64,000 nt of DNA from Yersinia massiliensis CCUG 53443 (GTDB taxonomy: Bacteria; Pseudomonadota; Gammaproteobacteria; Enterobacterales; Enterobacteriaceae): the NCBI RefSeq assembly GCF_000312485.1, contig NZ_HE997645.1:319354-383353 (forward strand), written 5' to 3'. The notes beneath the pieces are model-generated. The model made no database searches. It was given only the letters and a program-made list of their open reading frames with translations, and was not told where the DNA came from. The translations under genes were made by a program, and so were the position numbers. Of the stretch, positions 10,255 through 18,468 are shown one piece after another; position 1 is the first letter of the stretch; each line of letters begins with the position of its first letter.

Positions 10255-12801
10255 TTATTTATTTCGACAAATAGTGTTTATGACTCTTATATTTTCATGG
10301 TCAGAATTAGGCATAGGTCGATAATCGACAATGCACTCATGTCTACCTTGTTTATCATTCCAAATGATGAAAATATCTTGAGCCTTATCACTTGAGAGAA
10401 TAACAGTCCCCCCTTGGCCTACTATCCCTAAGGAGTTACCTATTACATTGTAAGCTTTAGCCCCAAAGGGAATAACTTCACCTAGTTCATTCGCTATTTT
10501 CAGTACTTCATTATTAATATTTTTTGTGTCAAATTTAACTAATACAGCAGAGCCCGCAGTTGGAACCGCCCTAATTCTATCTTCCTCTATCTCTATGTTT
10601 GTTGGCATATCTTTAACATCTAAAGAAATATCGTTATATTGGAATGGCGATAAATATGGCAAAATAGCATATCCATTCTTAGCAACTCGCGCATTGGTAT
10701 AGGGGTAAACATTTGCGCCAGTAGCACCTTTCGCTTCAATAATGCCAAATGTATCGCTAACAGTTGGCGTTAAATTTACGCCCCCTGCATGGGCGACAAT
10801 TCCCCCACTTAAATTTAGCGATGCCATAGAATTTGAGCGCCCATGGCTAAAACCAAGATTCACTATTGAATTATTTCCACTATACCCGCCGTTTAGACCT
10901 ATATTACGATCACTGTGGTTTGTTCCATCAATCCAAGTACCATAGTTATAATTTTGATTTTCGCCAAGAGTACCGTTAACTGCTGTTTTTATCCTAGATT
11001 CTCGATCACTATGACTCATCGTCGAAGTTAATCTCGGTCTGTTACGATGAACAGTTGTAGAGCCTAATGGAACGCTGAATGACAAGCGAAATGTATTATC
11101 AGCATTACCATAACGATTATTAGAACGACTAAAACCTAAATTATAGTTAACCGAACCAAGTGAGTTTGAATAACCAACCTGATAGTTAAATGCGTTTTTT
11201 TCATTAATATCTTTCTGCCAATATCTTCCATAATAGGCCGTCAAAAATATACTGCCCCACCCAGGAGATAAGCTCTGATTTATATTAGCTTCAAAAACAT
11301 CACGGTAATTATCCACCCTCTTCGTTTGTCCATTTTTTTGGGCTTCAGAAACCGTCAGTGCATCCATTAATGTAAAGTAGTTGCTACTAGAGTAGCGGTA
11401 TGCCATTAAGCTAAAATTCGTCTTTGTTGGTTCAATAACTTTTGCAAAACCTGCCTTAAAACTCATATTACAGAAAGTTGAATGACACTGTGACTCTTCA
11501 TCGATTAAAACAGAAGTTGAGGATCGTGTTGCATCAAAACTTAAAGCACCAATTGGTGTATTAAATGCGAGCCCACCAAGCAATGCAAAATAGTCATTAG
11601 ACATGGTTTTTTGCACGCCACCATAACCCGTGACGTAATTATTGAAACCATATTGATAGCTTCCTTCAAACAAAACTGGCGGTTCACTCAGATTTGAGCT
11701 TCTTATTTCTCCTACTGTGGCAGTATATTTTGAATATCCCTCACGCAGCAGCTGCGGAATACTAGAATAGGGTATGGCTTGTACCCTTATACTTCCATTT
11801 GCCTCTCTGATCGTGACTTCAAGATTTCCACCATAACCCGCGGTATTTAAATCGTTAATAATAAATTCGCCTGGAGGAACATTGGCTTCATAAATAACAT
11901 TGCCATTTTGGCGGACTGTCACCAGGGCATTACTGTCGGCAACACCTCTGATGACTGGCGCATACCCCCTCATCGAATGGGGTAGCATACGGTCATCGGT
12001 ATATATGCTGGCACCTCTAAGAGGTGTTGTATTAAACATCACACCAGTAGTATTGACATCACCTAGAGTAAACTGCGATTGGCTGGCAGCAAATGATCGT
12101 TGTAAGTAAGCTGACTGATGGTTCCATTTTATACTTTCATCGCTGGTACCATTTGCAGAACCATTAGTAAATAATCGCCATGGTCCAAATTTCGCAGATG
12201 TATTTAATCCACCATAGTAAAATTGGGTACTACTTTTGCCATCACTATACTCAGATTCAACTCTATTTTTATAGTTAGATGCATTAAGAGTATAAGCTAA
12301 AGTGAAAGCTGGCACTCCTTCATCCCATAGCTCTGGCCGGACATAGCCATCAGGCGTATTATGAATATAAGCCAATGGTATAGTAAGATATATTTTTTGG
12401 TCATCATTATCATAATTTAACGTTGCATTAGGGATGATATCTTTAATAAAAATACAATCTATAGCTTGCCATTCATATGGAAGCATATCTTGCTTTACAC
12501 CAAAAGACATTATGTCTTTTGGTGTAAAGCAAGGGGTGACCTCTCGATCGTTATCGTGTTCAATAAAACTAACATTCATGCTTTCGATATTTTTCGAATT
12601 TAAATTAATTTCCACATAATACTTACCCGATTTTAGTGTATCCTCACCATTAAAGTCCTCTAGATTTACACCATGACCATACAGTTTCATGAAGCCAGAA
12701 TTAAATTTTATCTGTCCTTGTGAAATAGCAGCAGAGCTTTCCTCTGATAATGCGTTTAGAGAGAAAAAGCATATAGCAATACCCAAAATGAAACATCTCA
12801 T
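10255..12801 (-). CDS. Fimbrial outer-membrane usher (PapC/FimD family)
   Basis: Outer-membrane assembly platform for the fimbria. The product has 848 residues if the ATG at 12801 is used; a GTG at 12810 adds three. A signal peptide (MRCFILGIAICFFSLNALS) is followed by the N-terminal chaperone-binding domain, which contains the usher motif PCFTPKDIMSFGVK, then a 24-strand barrel with plug and two C-terminal domains. Other family motifs visible are FNTTPLRGASIYTDDRMLP and GYGGNLEVTIREANGS. Length matches the family. An unusual feature is a perfect 45-bp palindrome in the coding sequence (12489-12533). It lies between the chaperone and tip adhesin genes. Confidence 0.96.
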   Translation of the reverse strand: MRCFILGIAICFFSLNALSEESSAAISQGQIKFNSGFMKLYGHGVNLEDFNGEDTLKSGKYYVEINLNSKNIESMNVSFIEHDNDREVTPCFTPKDIMSFGVKQDMLPYEWQAIDCIFIKDIIPNATLNYDNDDQKIYLTIPLAYIHNTPDGYVRPELWDEGVPAFTLAYTLNASNYKNRVESEYSDGKSSTQFYYGGLNTSAKFGPWRLFTNGSANGTSDESIKWNHQSAYLQRSFAASQSQFTLGDVNTTGVMFNTTPLRGASIYTDDRMLPHSMRGYAPVIRGVADSNALVTVRQNGNVIYEANVPPGEFIINDLNTAGYGGNLEVTIREANGSIRVQAIPYSSIPQLLREGYSKYTATVGEIRSSNLSEPPVLFEGSYQYGFNNYVTGYGGVQKTMSNDYFALLGGLAFNTPIGALSFDATRSSTSVLIDEESQCHSTFCNMSFKAGFAKVIEPTKTNFSLMAYRYSSSNYFTLMDALTVSEAQKNGQTKRVDNYRDVFEANINQSLSPGWGSIFLTAYYGRYWQKDINEKNAFNYQVGYSNSLGSVNYNLGFSRSNNRYGNADNTFRLSFSVPLGSTTVHRNRPRLTSTMSHSDRESRIKTAVNGTLGENQNYNYGTWIDGTNHSDRNIGLNGGYSGNNSIVNLGFSHGRSNSMASLNLSGGIVAHAGGVNLTPTVSDTFGIIEAKGATGANVYPYTNARVAKNGYAILPYLSPFQYNDISLDVKDMPTNIEIEEDRIRAVPTAGSAVLVKFDTKNINNEVLKIANELGEVIPFGAKAYNVIGNSLGIVGQGGTVILSSDKAQDIFIIWNDKQGRHECIVDYRPMPNSDHENIRVINTICRNK
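12489..12533. repeat. Perfect 22-bp inverted repeat with 1-bp spacer inside the usher gene
   Basis: The arms read CTTGCTTTACACCAAAAGAC.. and its exact reverse complement, separated by a single T at 12511. The usher peptide CFTPKDIMSFGVKQ is encoded by this palindrome, so the opposite strand also reads CFTPKDIMSFGVKQ. The hairpin would be very stable in mRNA and the DNA could extrude a cruciform. Whether it is functional or a chance duplication-inversion is not known. Confidence 0.92.
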
Positions 12802-12831
12802 TATAATCACAATGCCTATACTGTTAATTAA

Positions 12832-13572
12832 TTATGATAGATTTATCTCTTTCTCTACAAATGCACCTAAGTCAGTAATATATAAATAAAATAACTTTAT
12901 AGATTCATTGCCAATATCTACATCACTAAAATCAAAGGTGTTACTTGAAAATGGATTAATCATCCCCCCTGATACATCAATTACTTTATCGCCCTTTTTT
13001 ATTATAAATTTCCCTATTGACACATGATATGGAGATTTATTCTCCCCCTTAATTTCTATTTTACCACCCGATTTTTTCACAACCCAATTAACATTTTCAG
13101 CTCCCACTATCGGATTTGAAGGAAGTCCTACAGGACGGTAAAAAAATTTTAACCGGGTCCGAAATGCCAGATTTAGTTGATTCATAGAGTTATCATTTTT
13201 CACCTCGGGTGGAATATCAAGAACATTAACCCAGAGTAGTGTTTCCCTATCTCGAGGGAATTGCATTTTTGCGTCTTCTGTTTTAAATATTCTAAACGAC
13301 TTTCCTTTACCCGCATTTATACGGGAAACTGGCGGACTAATAATAAATGGAAATTCTTCTTTATTATGGTCACCTTTGCTTTCATTATCTATCTCCGACT
13401 CCAACCAAATTTGCACTAATGAAGGATTCTCTGCCACATTATTAATTCTGATGACTTGTTCTTTATTTTTTTCTTCAAAAATGATTCTCGTTGCCATTAT
13501 CTGAATTGATGCATATACAGAGTGACCTCCAAACAATAGGAGTCCAGCTAGTAATATATTCATTATCTTCAT
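12832..13572 (-). CDS. Periplasmic fimbrial chaperone (PapD family)
   Basis: Binds and donates a beta-strand to fimbrial subunits in the periplasm and delivers them to the usher. It has 246 residues with a signal peptide (1-21, ending SVYA). The first immunoglobulin-like domain carries RIIFEEKNKEQVIRINN and QIWLESEID. The linker carries FPFIISPPVSRINAGKGKSFRI and ETLLWVNVLDIPP, the PapD signature region. The second domain contains NLAFRTRLKFFYRP. It follows the major subunit by 68 bp, across a hairpin, and precedes the usher by about 30 bp. Confidence 0.96.
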   Translation of the reverse strand: MKIMNILLAGLLLFGGHSVYASIQIMATRIIFEEKNKEQVIRINNVAENPSLVQIWLESEIDNESKGDHNKEEFPFIISPPVSRINAGKGKSFRIFKTEDAKMQFPRDRETLLWVNVLDIPPEVKNDNSMNQLNLAFRTRLKFFYRPVGLPSNPIVGAENVNWVVKKSGGKIEIKGENKSPYHVSIGKFIIKKGDKVIDVSGGMINPFSSNTFDFSDVDIGNESIKLFYLYITDLGAFVEKEINLS

Positions 13573-13606
13573 TTATTATACCTTTGTGACCATAGTGATT
13601 TCTTGA

Positions 13607-13636
13607 TGGGGCCTTACTCTTAAAGAGCCTGCCCCA
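13607..13636 (-). terminator. Hairpin between major pilin gene and chaperone gene (attenuator or mRNA stabiliser)
   Basis: TGGGGC (13607-13612) pairs with GCCCCA (13631-13636), enclosing an inner ACTCTTAAAGAG-type stem. It starts 4 bases after the pilin stop. There is no downstream U tract on the minus strand, so it more likely protects the 3' end of the abundant pilin message or partially attenuates than fully terminates. Such hairpins commonly follow major subunit genes. Confidence 0.55.
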
Positions 13637-13640
13637 AAAA

Positions 13641-14243
13641 TTAGTTATAGACTATGGAATAAACAAGACTTGATTCTACGTTACCTGCTCCTGCCACACC
13701 TGTTGCTATATATTCTGCCCAATAATCAAATCGGGCTGTATTACTCGCAATCACTTGCTCTTGATGCCTATCATTAGGTAAGGATAAATTCAGAGGAGCA
13801 GTGTCCTTATTTAGAATTCTAATTTGTACATTACGAGCAGCACTGCCTGCGGCTGCTGTGTTAATCAAATTACCTGTAGTCTCGTCAATTGTTCCCCTTG
13901 CTCTTTCAAAACTGACATTGGCTAATGCACCATCTGTACAATCAACACCGCTGAGCGCAATATGGAATTTAGTTGCCTGAGCATGTTGGCCAGCCGCAGA
14001 TAATGCAGTAGTACTGACAGTTTTGAGAGGAACGGTAAAGTTATTTGACCCAACTGTTTCTTCTGTTCCACCAGTGACTATACATGTAACTGATGACACC
14101 GAGCCGGTAAAACTTATAGTGCCATCCTCCGCCGCAGCTTGCGGCGAAGTAGATAATAATGACAATGCAACACATAATGTCGTGGCAATCTTAGTATCTA
14201 ATTGACGATTATTCTTACAAACGTATTCTTTAAGTTTGTACAT
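13641..14243 (-). CDS. Major fimbrial subunit (type 1-like pilin)
   Basis: Structural subunit of the chaperone-usher fimbria. It has 200 residues with a long leader (cleavage probably after QAAAE, around residue 40). The mature part has the pilin start DGTISFTGSVSSVTCIVTGG and a second Cys in SGVDCTDG, forming the conserved disulphide. The C-terminal strand SSLVYSIVYN has the penultimate-tyrosine pattern recognised by the chaperone. It is the first gene of the fim-tps series, with 399 bp of AT-rich DNA upstream. The leader is longer than usual; no better start codon is visible downstream. Confidence 0.93.
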   Translation of the reverse strand: MYKLKEYVCKNNRQLDTKIATTLCVALSLLSTSPQAAAEDGTISFTGSVSSVTCIVTGGTEETVGSNNFTVPLKTVSTTALSAAGQHAQATKFHIALSGVDCTDGALANVSFERARGTIDETTGNLINTAAAGSAARNVQIRILNKDTAPLNLSLPNDRHQEQVIASNTARFDYWAEYIATGVAGAGNVESSLVYSIVYN

Positions 14244-14642
14244 AATAAAATTATAACTCTCTGTTTGTTTTCAAGAGGCCAAATTATTATTCTTTGCTTA
14301 ATGAAAATGAAACAAAACTGCATTAATTGACTCTTAATTCACATTGTGAATCAAGTTAAGATAATCATATCAATCATTTATTACGACGATAATCCCAACA
14401 AAAAACAATCATAACCAATTGATTTTATTATAATAATTTAAATTGCGTTAGATAAATATCTTAGTGAGGACATGGTAAATTATGTCAAGGACTTTAATAG
14501 CCTTAATAAATCCCAGATCAATTGACATGGTAAATTAAATCGTTTAATTAACGTATAAAATCATGAGTAATTTAAAGCAGAGAGAGTCTTTTCCAGAAAG
14601 AAATCAACATCTCACGCCATAAATAATTTATGTATCTGCTAT
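14244..14642. promoter_or_regulatory. AT-rich upstream region of the fimbrial operon
   Basis: About 400 bp without a gene between the minus-strand regulator and the pilin gene. It contains a near-consensus -35 TTGACA on the minus strand (14483-14488), with a possible -10 TAAGAT at 14458-14463 at a long 19-bp spacing. It also contains two copies of a 14-mer and a short palindrome ATTCACA-T-TGTGAAT (14337-14351). The AT content suggests H-NS silencing. No transcription start can be fixed by reading. Confidence 0.45.
14469..14537. repeat. Pair of 14-bp direct repeats, candidate operator
   Basis: GACATGGTAAATTA occurs at 14469-14482 and again at 14524-14537, 55 bp start to start, in the region between the regulator and the pilin gene. 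The first copy abuts the TTGACA-like -35 of the candidate promoter. Direct repeats near a promoter suit a ToxR-type winged-helix regulator, but binding is inferred. Confidence 0.5.
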
Positions 14643-15395
14643 TCATTGATTAAGTGAGTAAAATAATTCCGTTCTGCAACTATTTTTATGACCCTTCATT
14701 ATTTTATCTTTACAAGCAATGAGTGAAACTGTGGAATGAATTTGACTAAAAGAGAAATAGTGAAATGGATGAGTTTGACAAGATGATTGGGAACTACTTA
14801 AGAAGACTTCAATTTCAGAGGCTATTAATTTTATATCACTACCTTTTTCATAATATATGGAACAATTCTTCACGCTATGGCTAAAAATGAATTCATCCGA
14901 ATTTTTAACTATATTTGTCAATCTTGAATTCACATAAAAAAATAATAATGTCGTTATGATTAAGCTTGCTGCTATCAGAAATATGCGAATAATTATGTTT
15001 TTTTTGGGATTATTATCCTCTATATGAAAAAGCACTTCCTCTTTGACATCATCTTCATTTATATTTTCTGTAATCGCTGATACGGTAAACATAAAACCCT
15101 TACCTCTTACCGTCGTGACGGATTCACCACTAATTCCAACGTCATTGAGTGCTTTTCTTAATAATGAAATATTTTGATATAGAGTATTTGGTGTTACGTT
15201 CGCCCCTTTTTCCCCCCAAGCAATTTTGTAAAGCTCTCTTTGAGAAATTACGATGCCAGCTCGAGTAACAAAAGCCTCAAGCAACTGAGCCGTTGGCGCA
15301 TTTAGTTTAACGGTAGTACCCGTTAATAATGACGATACAGCCCCGCTGTTCGGTGAGAATATTACATTTCCATTGACAATGAAGTTTTTATCCAT
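14643..15395 (-). CDS. Membrane-anchored winged-helix transcriptional regulator (ToxR/CadC type)
   Basis: 250 residues. The N-terminal domain (about 1-108) is an OmpR-like winged helix: ISQRELYKIAWGEKG, the recognition segment NTLYQNISLLRKALND and the wing TVRGKGFMFTV. An acidic linker leads to one transmembrane helix (about 134-154), then a periplasmic tail of about 95 residues with four or five cysteines. It would sense an envelope signal and bind DNA while membrane-bound. It lies just upstream of, and in the same direction as, the fimbrial operon, so control of that operon is the simple inference. Specific orthology is not recognised. Confidence 0.85.
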   Translation of the reverse strand: MDKNFIVNGNVIFSPNSGAVSSLLTGTTVKLNAPTAQLLEAFVTRAGIVISQRELYKIAWGEKGANVTPNTLYQNISLLRKALNDVGISGESVTTVRGKGFMFTVSAITENINEDDVKEEVLFHIEDNNPKKNIIIRIFLIAASLIITTLLFFYVNSRLTNIVKNSDEFIFSHSVKNCSIYYEKGSDIKLIASEIEVFLSSSQSSCQTHPFHYFSFSQIHSTVSLIACKDKIMKGHKNSCRTELFYSLNQ

Positions 15396-16346
15396 ATCTG
15401 ATCCCTAGTTCCCTTATTTACTTATAAACAACCCATCTAATCGTTATGTTCACTTATGTATGATGTTAATCTGATTAGCTTAACATATCTTATAAAGCGG
15501 AAAGAACTCTGATCTCTTCTTATAATGATATGATTAACCGGCAATCTTTTTTATGACTTTACTAATTAATAAGTCTTTTAATTACAGTCATTTTCATTTA
15601 TGAGGGGGATTTATCATTCTTATGCTAGCATTAGGTTTTTTGCCAAATTATTCCAACATACACTTTGGGATTATCATCAAGCAAGGTATGGTCGAGCGAC
15701 TTAAGGGCCATAGAGTTAAGTTCTGTAAGGCGAAAATTGTCTAAGATGGTTGAAAGGAGATATTAAATTTATTGAATAATCTTCAAGTATTAGCAGTTTC
15801 AGCGAAATGAACACCAAGGAGGCTTCTGTAAATTACTCATGGTAAGTCACCACCATCTCAGTACCGGGATTCCTAAACCCTACTCACTACTGGGAAATGT
15901 TGGATTAGGTTTGGCAGCCTTTTGCCATTGTACTTGGATAAGCCGCAAGCCCATGATTTTTGCTTCCCCCCCTGACAGCCAGATTCAGTATAAAACTGAC
16001 TCAAAAGAGAGCTCACGCAATTCATCACATTGACCACAGTTCAGCAAGAGTTAGGCTTTTACCCATCAGGCTTTCCCATAAGGCAAATTTCTTTCTGACC
16101 ATAACCTATCGACGATAGATAAAACAACCCGTTATCGATATTGAAAAGATAGGAATGTGGCTAAAAAGCACTAAAAGATGCGAAATATCCCTAGTGATTT
16201 GAATCAATGTTTGCGGTAATGGAGTCTATAAAGAATAATTCAATAAAATGATATAATAAAATCATTTAAAAAAATAACATTTTGTTAAGAAATTAATCTG
16301 TATTTTACATTTAAATTTTTAAATCTATTCCATGAGGAAAAGAAGC
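15396..16346. other. Intergenic region of about 950 bp, no recognisable gene
   Basis: It separates two divergently oriented ToxR-type regulators. A small plus-strand frame at 15839-16033 has no family features, and its AAGGAGG is about 16 bases from the ATG with a stop between, so I do not call it. The stretch 15700-16100 is less AT-rich than its flanks and may be a decayed gene or insertion remnant. The flanks probably hold the promoters of both regulators. No tRNA or intact mobile element is seen. Confidence 0.4.
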
Positions 16347-17141
16347 ATGAATTATAACATTGATAATAAAATAATCTATCAAGAGGAGAATGGTAGGCTA
16401 TGTAGCATTATAGCCCCCGAAAATACAGTAAGATTGTCAATCACACCTGCAAGAATACTAAGCTATCTACTTGAAAACAAAGATAGAATCATCAATCGCG
16501 CTGAAATATTGGAAAAGGTTTGGGATGAGTATGGGCTCCAGTCCTCTAATAACTCTCTATCACAAAATATATCTTTATTACGTAAATCATTACGAGAATT
16601 AGGCTATATTGAAGAGATTATCCTAACAGTTCCAAAAGTCGGTTTCAGAATTAGTGAAAACGTTATCATTGAAACCGAGTTACCTTTATCTCAAGATCAG
16701 ATTGAAATTGAAGATTCTTCTCATTCCCACGAAATGCTACCTCCACCAAAGAGAAAAAGAAGGTGGGCAAGTTACATTTTATTAATTACGCTAATAGTTG
16801 CTTCAATACTTCTGACCACTCTATTCGCGCAGCTTGTTGATAAAGAGAATATGGATATTGTTCCCGAGGCCAAATTATATCCGATCGGTAATATTGGACA
16901 ATGCCCTGCTTTTACACTTGATCACTATTCAGAAAAACTAGTCGCTTCGAAATTACAATTAGCCACTGAACTAGCAAATAAGCATTTACCCTGCATTGAT
17001 AATGCCATCTATATATTTAAACTTGATGATAACTATATCCAAAACCATTCTGGTCGAATCTTCCTGAGCCTCTGCTCAATCTCTAAACTACACGACTCTT
17101 CATTTTCCAACTGCCAGGATGTATATATCTATGAAAATTAA
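16347..17141 (+). CDS. Membrane-anchored winged-helix regulator, MarT/ToxR-like
   Basis: 264 residues from the ATG at 16347, preferred over the ATG at 16332 because AGGAAAAG precedes it. The N-terminal winged-helix domain (about 25-105) contains ITPARILSYLLENKDRIINRAEILEKVW, NNSLSQNISLLRKSLRELG and TVPKVGFRI. A proline/basic linker precedes one transmembrane helix (about 141-161), and a periplasmic domain of about 100 residues contains four cysteines. The overlapping downstream gene encodes a FidL-like membrane protein, the same pairing as marT-fidL of Salmonella pathogenicity island 3, where MarT activates an adhesin gene. Control of the neighbouring fimbrial/two-partner secretion genes is inferred. 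Confidence 0.86.
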   Translation: MNYNIDNKIIYQEENGRLCSIIAPENTVRLSITPARILSYLLENKDRIINRAEILEKVWDEYGLQSSNNSLSQNISLLRKSLRELGYIEEIILTVPKVGFRISENVIIETELPLSQDQIEIEDSSHSHEMLPPPKRKRRWASYILLITLIVASILLTTLFAQLVDKENMDIVPEAKLYPIGNIGQCPAFTLDHYSEKLVASKLQLATELANKHLPCIDNAIYIFKLDDNYIQNHSGRIFLSLCSISKLHDSSFSNCQDVYIYEN

Positions 17142-17637
17142 AATGATTAATTATACATTTGCAATTTATGCAATTGCAATTAGCCTTCTGTTATTAATAT
17201 CAGCTTGGTTTGGTATTCCAGCATTTTTCCTACGCGATTCTCTGAATATCTACTGTGTATCCTCTTATTCAGCCCCCTCGTTGCCGGAAAAAACATCAGC
17301 CAATGGGACGCTATTGATCCGGTTAGGAAAAAACAATAAAGGCTCTTTTAGTATTTCTGGCACTCTCAATCAAGAGGGAAATAATCCACCTACAGCTAAG
17401 AAACTGATTCTGCGTGAAGTGATATTTGATTATGCCGTTGAAGGTAATGGTTTTATCACTATTCATAATACAAAGCTGACTCGAAGTGCCTCTGACAAAA
17501 TTTCAGACGAATTTTTCAACCAAAATGTATGGGATTTATCCCGTTTGTCTCGTCAACTTAAAATAATCCGTATAAAAAATGCATGGCTATTTGGTTCATC
17601 TTTTTCACCTACAGTGATGTGCGTGAATAAAATCTAA
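17131..17637 (+). CDS. FidL-like membrane protein
   Basis: 168 residues from the ATG at 17131, which has AGGATG 8 bases upstream; an in-frame ATG at 17119 adds four. One N-terminal transmembrane helix (about 8-30) is followed by a periplasmic domain with two cysteines (IYCVSS and VMCVNK) and the segment GSFSISGTL typical of FidL-like proteins. It overlaps the 3' end of the upstream regulator by 11 bases, so the two are surely co-translated. Its likely role, by analogy with ToxS/FidL partners, is to modulate the regulator's periplasmic domain. The family call is from memory of motifs, not a search. Confidence 0.72.
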   Translation: MKIKMINYTFAIYAIAISLLLLISAWFGIPAFFLRDSLNIYCVSSYSAPSLPEKTSANGTLLIRLGKNNKGSFSISGTLNQEGNNPPTAKKLILREVIFDYAVEGNGFITIHNTKLTRSASDKISDEFFNQNVWDLSRLSRQLKIIRIKNAWLFGSSFSPTVMCVNKI

Positions 17638-17643
17638 GCATTC

Positions 17644-17685
17644 CTTGTTCCCTTCCCTCTTGAAAGATGGGGGGTTTGGAACAAG
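17644..17685. terminator. Inverted repeat between converging fidL-like gene and fliR
   Basis: CTTGTTCC (17644-17651) and GGAACAAG (17678-17685) form an 8-bp stem between two converging genes. The 26-base loop and absence of a clear U tract make it a weak terminator candidate for either direction. Confidence 0.35.
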
Positions 17686-17686
17686 C

Positions 17687-18466
17687 TTAGGCAAAACTCA
17701 TGAGTACAACTGACAAACTTTCAAAAATTGAGTTTATTAATGATTCGAAGAAGGGTGAAAGCGAATACATAATAAGCGATAAAGCAAGCATGCCTATACT
17801 TAACGATAGCGGAAAGCCAACCACAAAAATTGAAAGTTGCGGAGTAAGACGATTCAATATCCCCATAATTAAGTTCAAGCATAGTAATAAAGCAACAACG
17901 GGTAATGCTAGCATCATGCCACTTTTAAAAATAACACCTGATGCTTGTACCAACGCCATAAAGCCCCCCGCTTCTAATGGCCGCTCTTTGACGGGTAAAA
18001 TATCAAAGCTCGCGGCTAAAGCATCAATCAGTAACAAATGGCCGTTGAAATACAAAAAAAGTAGGGTGACAAGTAAATTCAAAATACGTGCAATAACGGG
18101 CATATTCTGGCCGCCCGAGTGGTCATAGAACGTCGCGAAGGAAAGCCCCATTTGCAACCCCACGAGTTCTCCACCATGGCGAACAGCGACAAAAATAAAT
18201 TGGACGATAAACCCCATCGCGATACCGATGATAACTTGCTGGATCCCCACCCAAAGTCCAGAAATAGACAATATCTTCACATCGGATTCAGGAAGGTTAG
18301 GTGCAATTAAAAATGTCAGTATCAGTGCCAGCCCAACCTTCAATTTGCCGCTTATTTCCTTTTCGTTATAGATTGGCGCTGAACTAAAAAGGGCTAAAAT
18401 ACGCAGAAAAGGCCAAAAATAATGGTTGATGTAAGGATAAAGGCTAGCAACCGACAGGGTGAGCAT
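17687..18466 (-). CDS. fliR: Flagellar export gate protein FliR
   Basis: Membrane component of the FliPQR core export gate. It has 259 residues with six to seven hydrophobic segments. The family segment FWPFLRILALFSSAPIYNEKEI lies at the N-terminus and GLQMGLSFATFYDHSGGQNMPVIARIL in the middle. It is the last gene of the minus-strand fliL-R series, 2 bp after fliQ, and converges on the FidL-like gene. Confidence 0.97.
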   Translation of the reverse strand: MLTLSVASLYPYINHYFWPFLRILALFSSAPIYNEKEISGKLKVGLALILTFLIAPNLPESDVKILSISGLWVGIQQVIIGIAMGFIVQFIFVAVRHGGELVGLQMGLSFATFYDHSGGQNMPVIARILNLLVTLLFLYFNGHLLLIDALAASFDILPVKERPLEAGGFMALVQASGVIFKSGMMLALPVVALLLCLNLIMGILNRLTPQLSIFVVGFPLSLSIGMLALSLIMYSLSPFFESLINSIFESLSVVLMSFA

Positions 18467-18468
18467 CG

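Noticed and set aside
12434-12619. Plus-strand frame repeating the usher peptide CFTPKDIMSFGVKQ
   Set aside because: It is only the mirror of the palindrome in the usher gene, with no independent gene features.
15839-16033. Small plus-strand frame (64 codons)
   Set aside because: No recognised motif, poor start signal, and placed in a degenerate region; not supported as a gene.
15396-16346. tRNA gene or insertion sequence
   Set aside because: No cloverleaf, terminal inverted repeats or transposase motif could be read.
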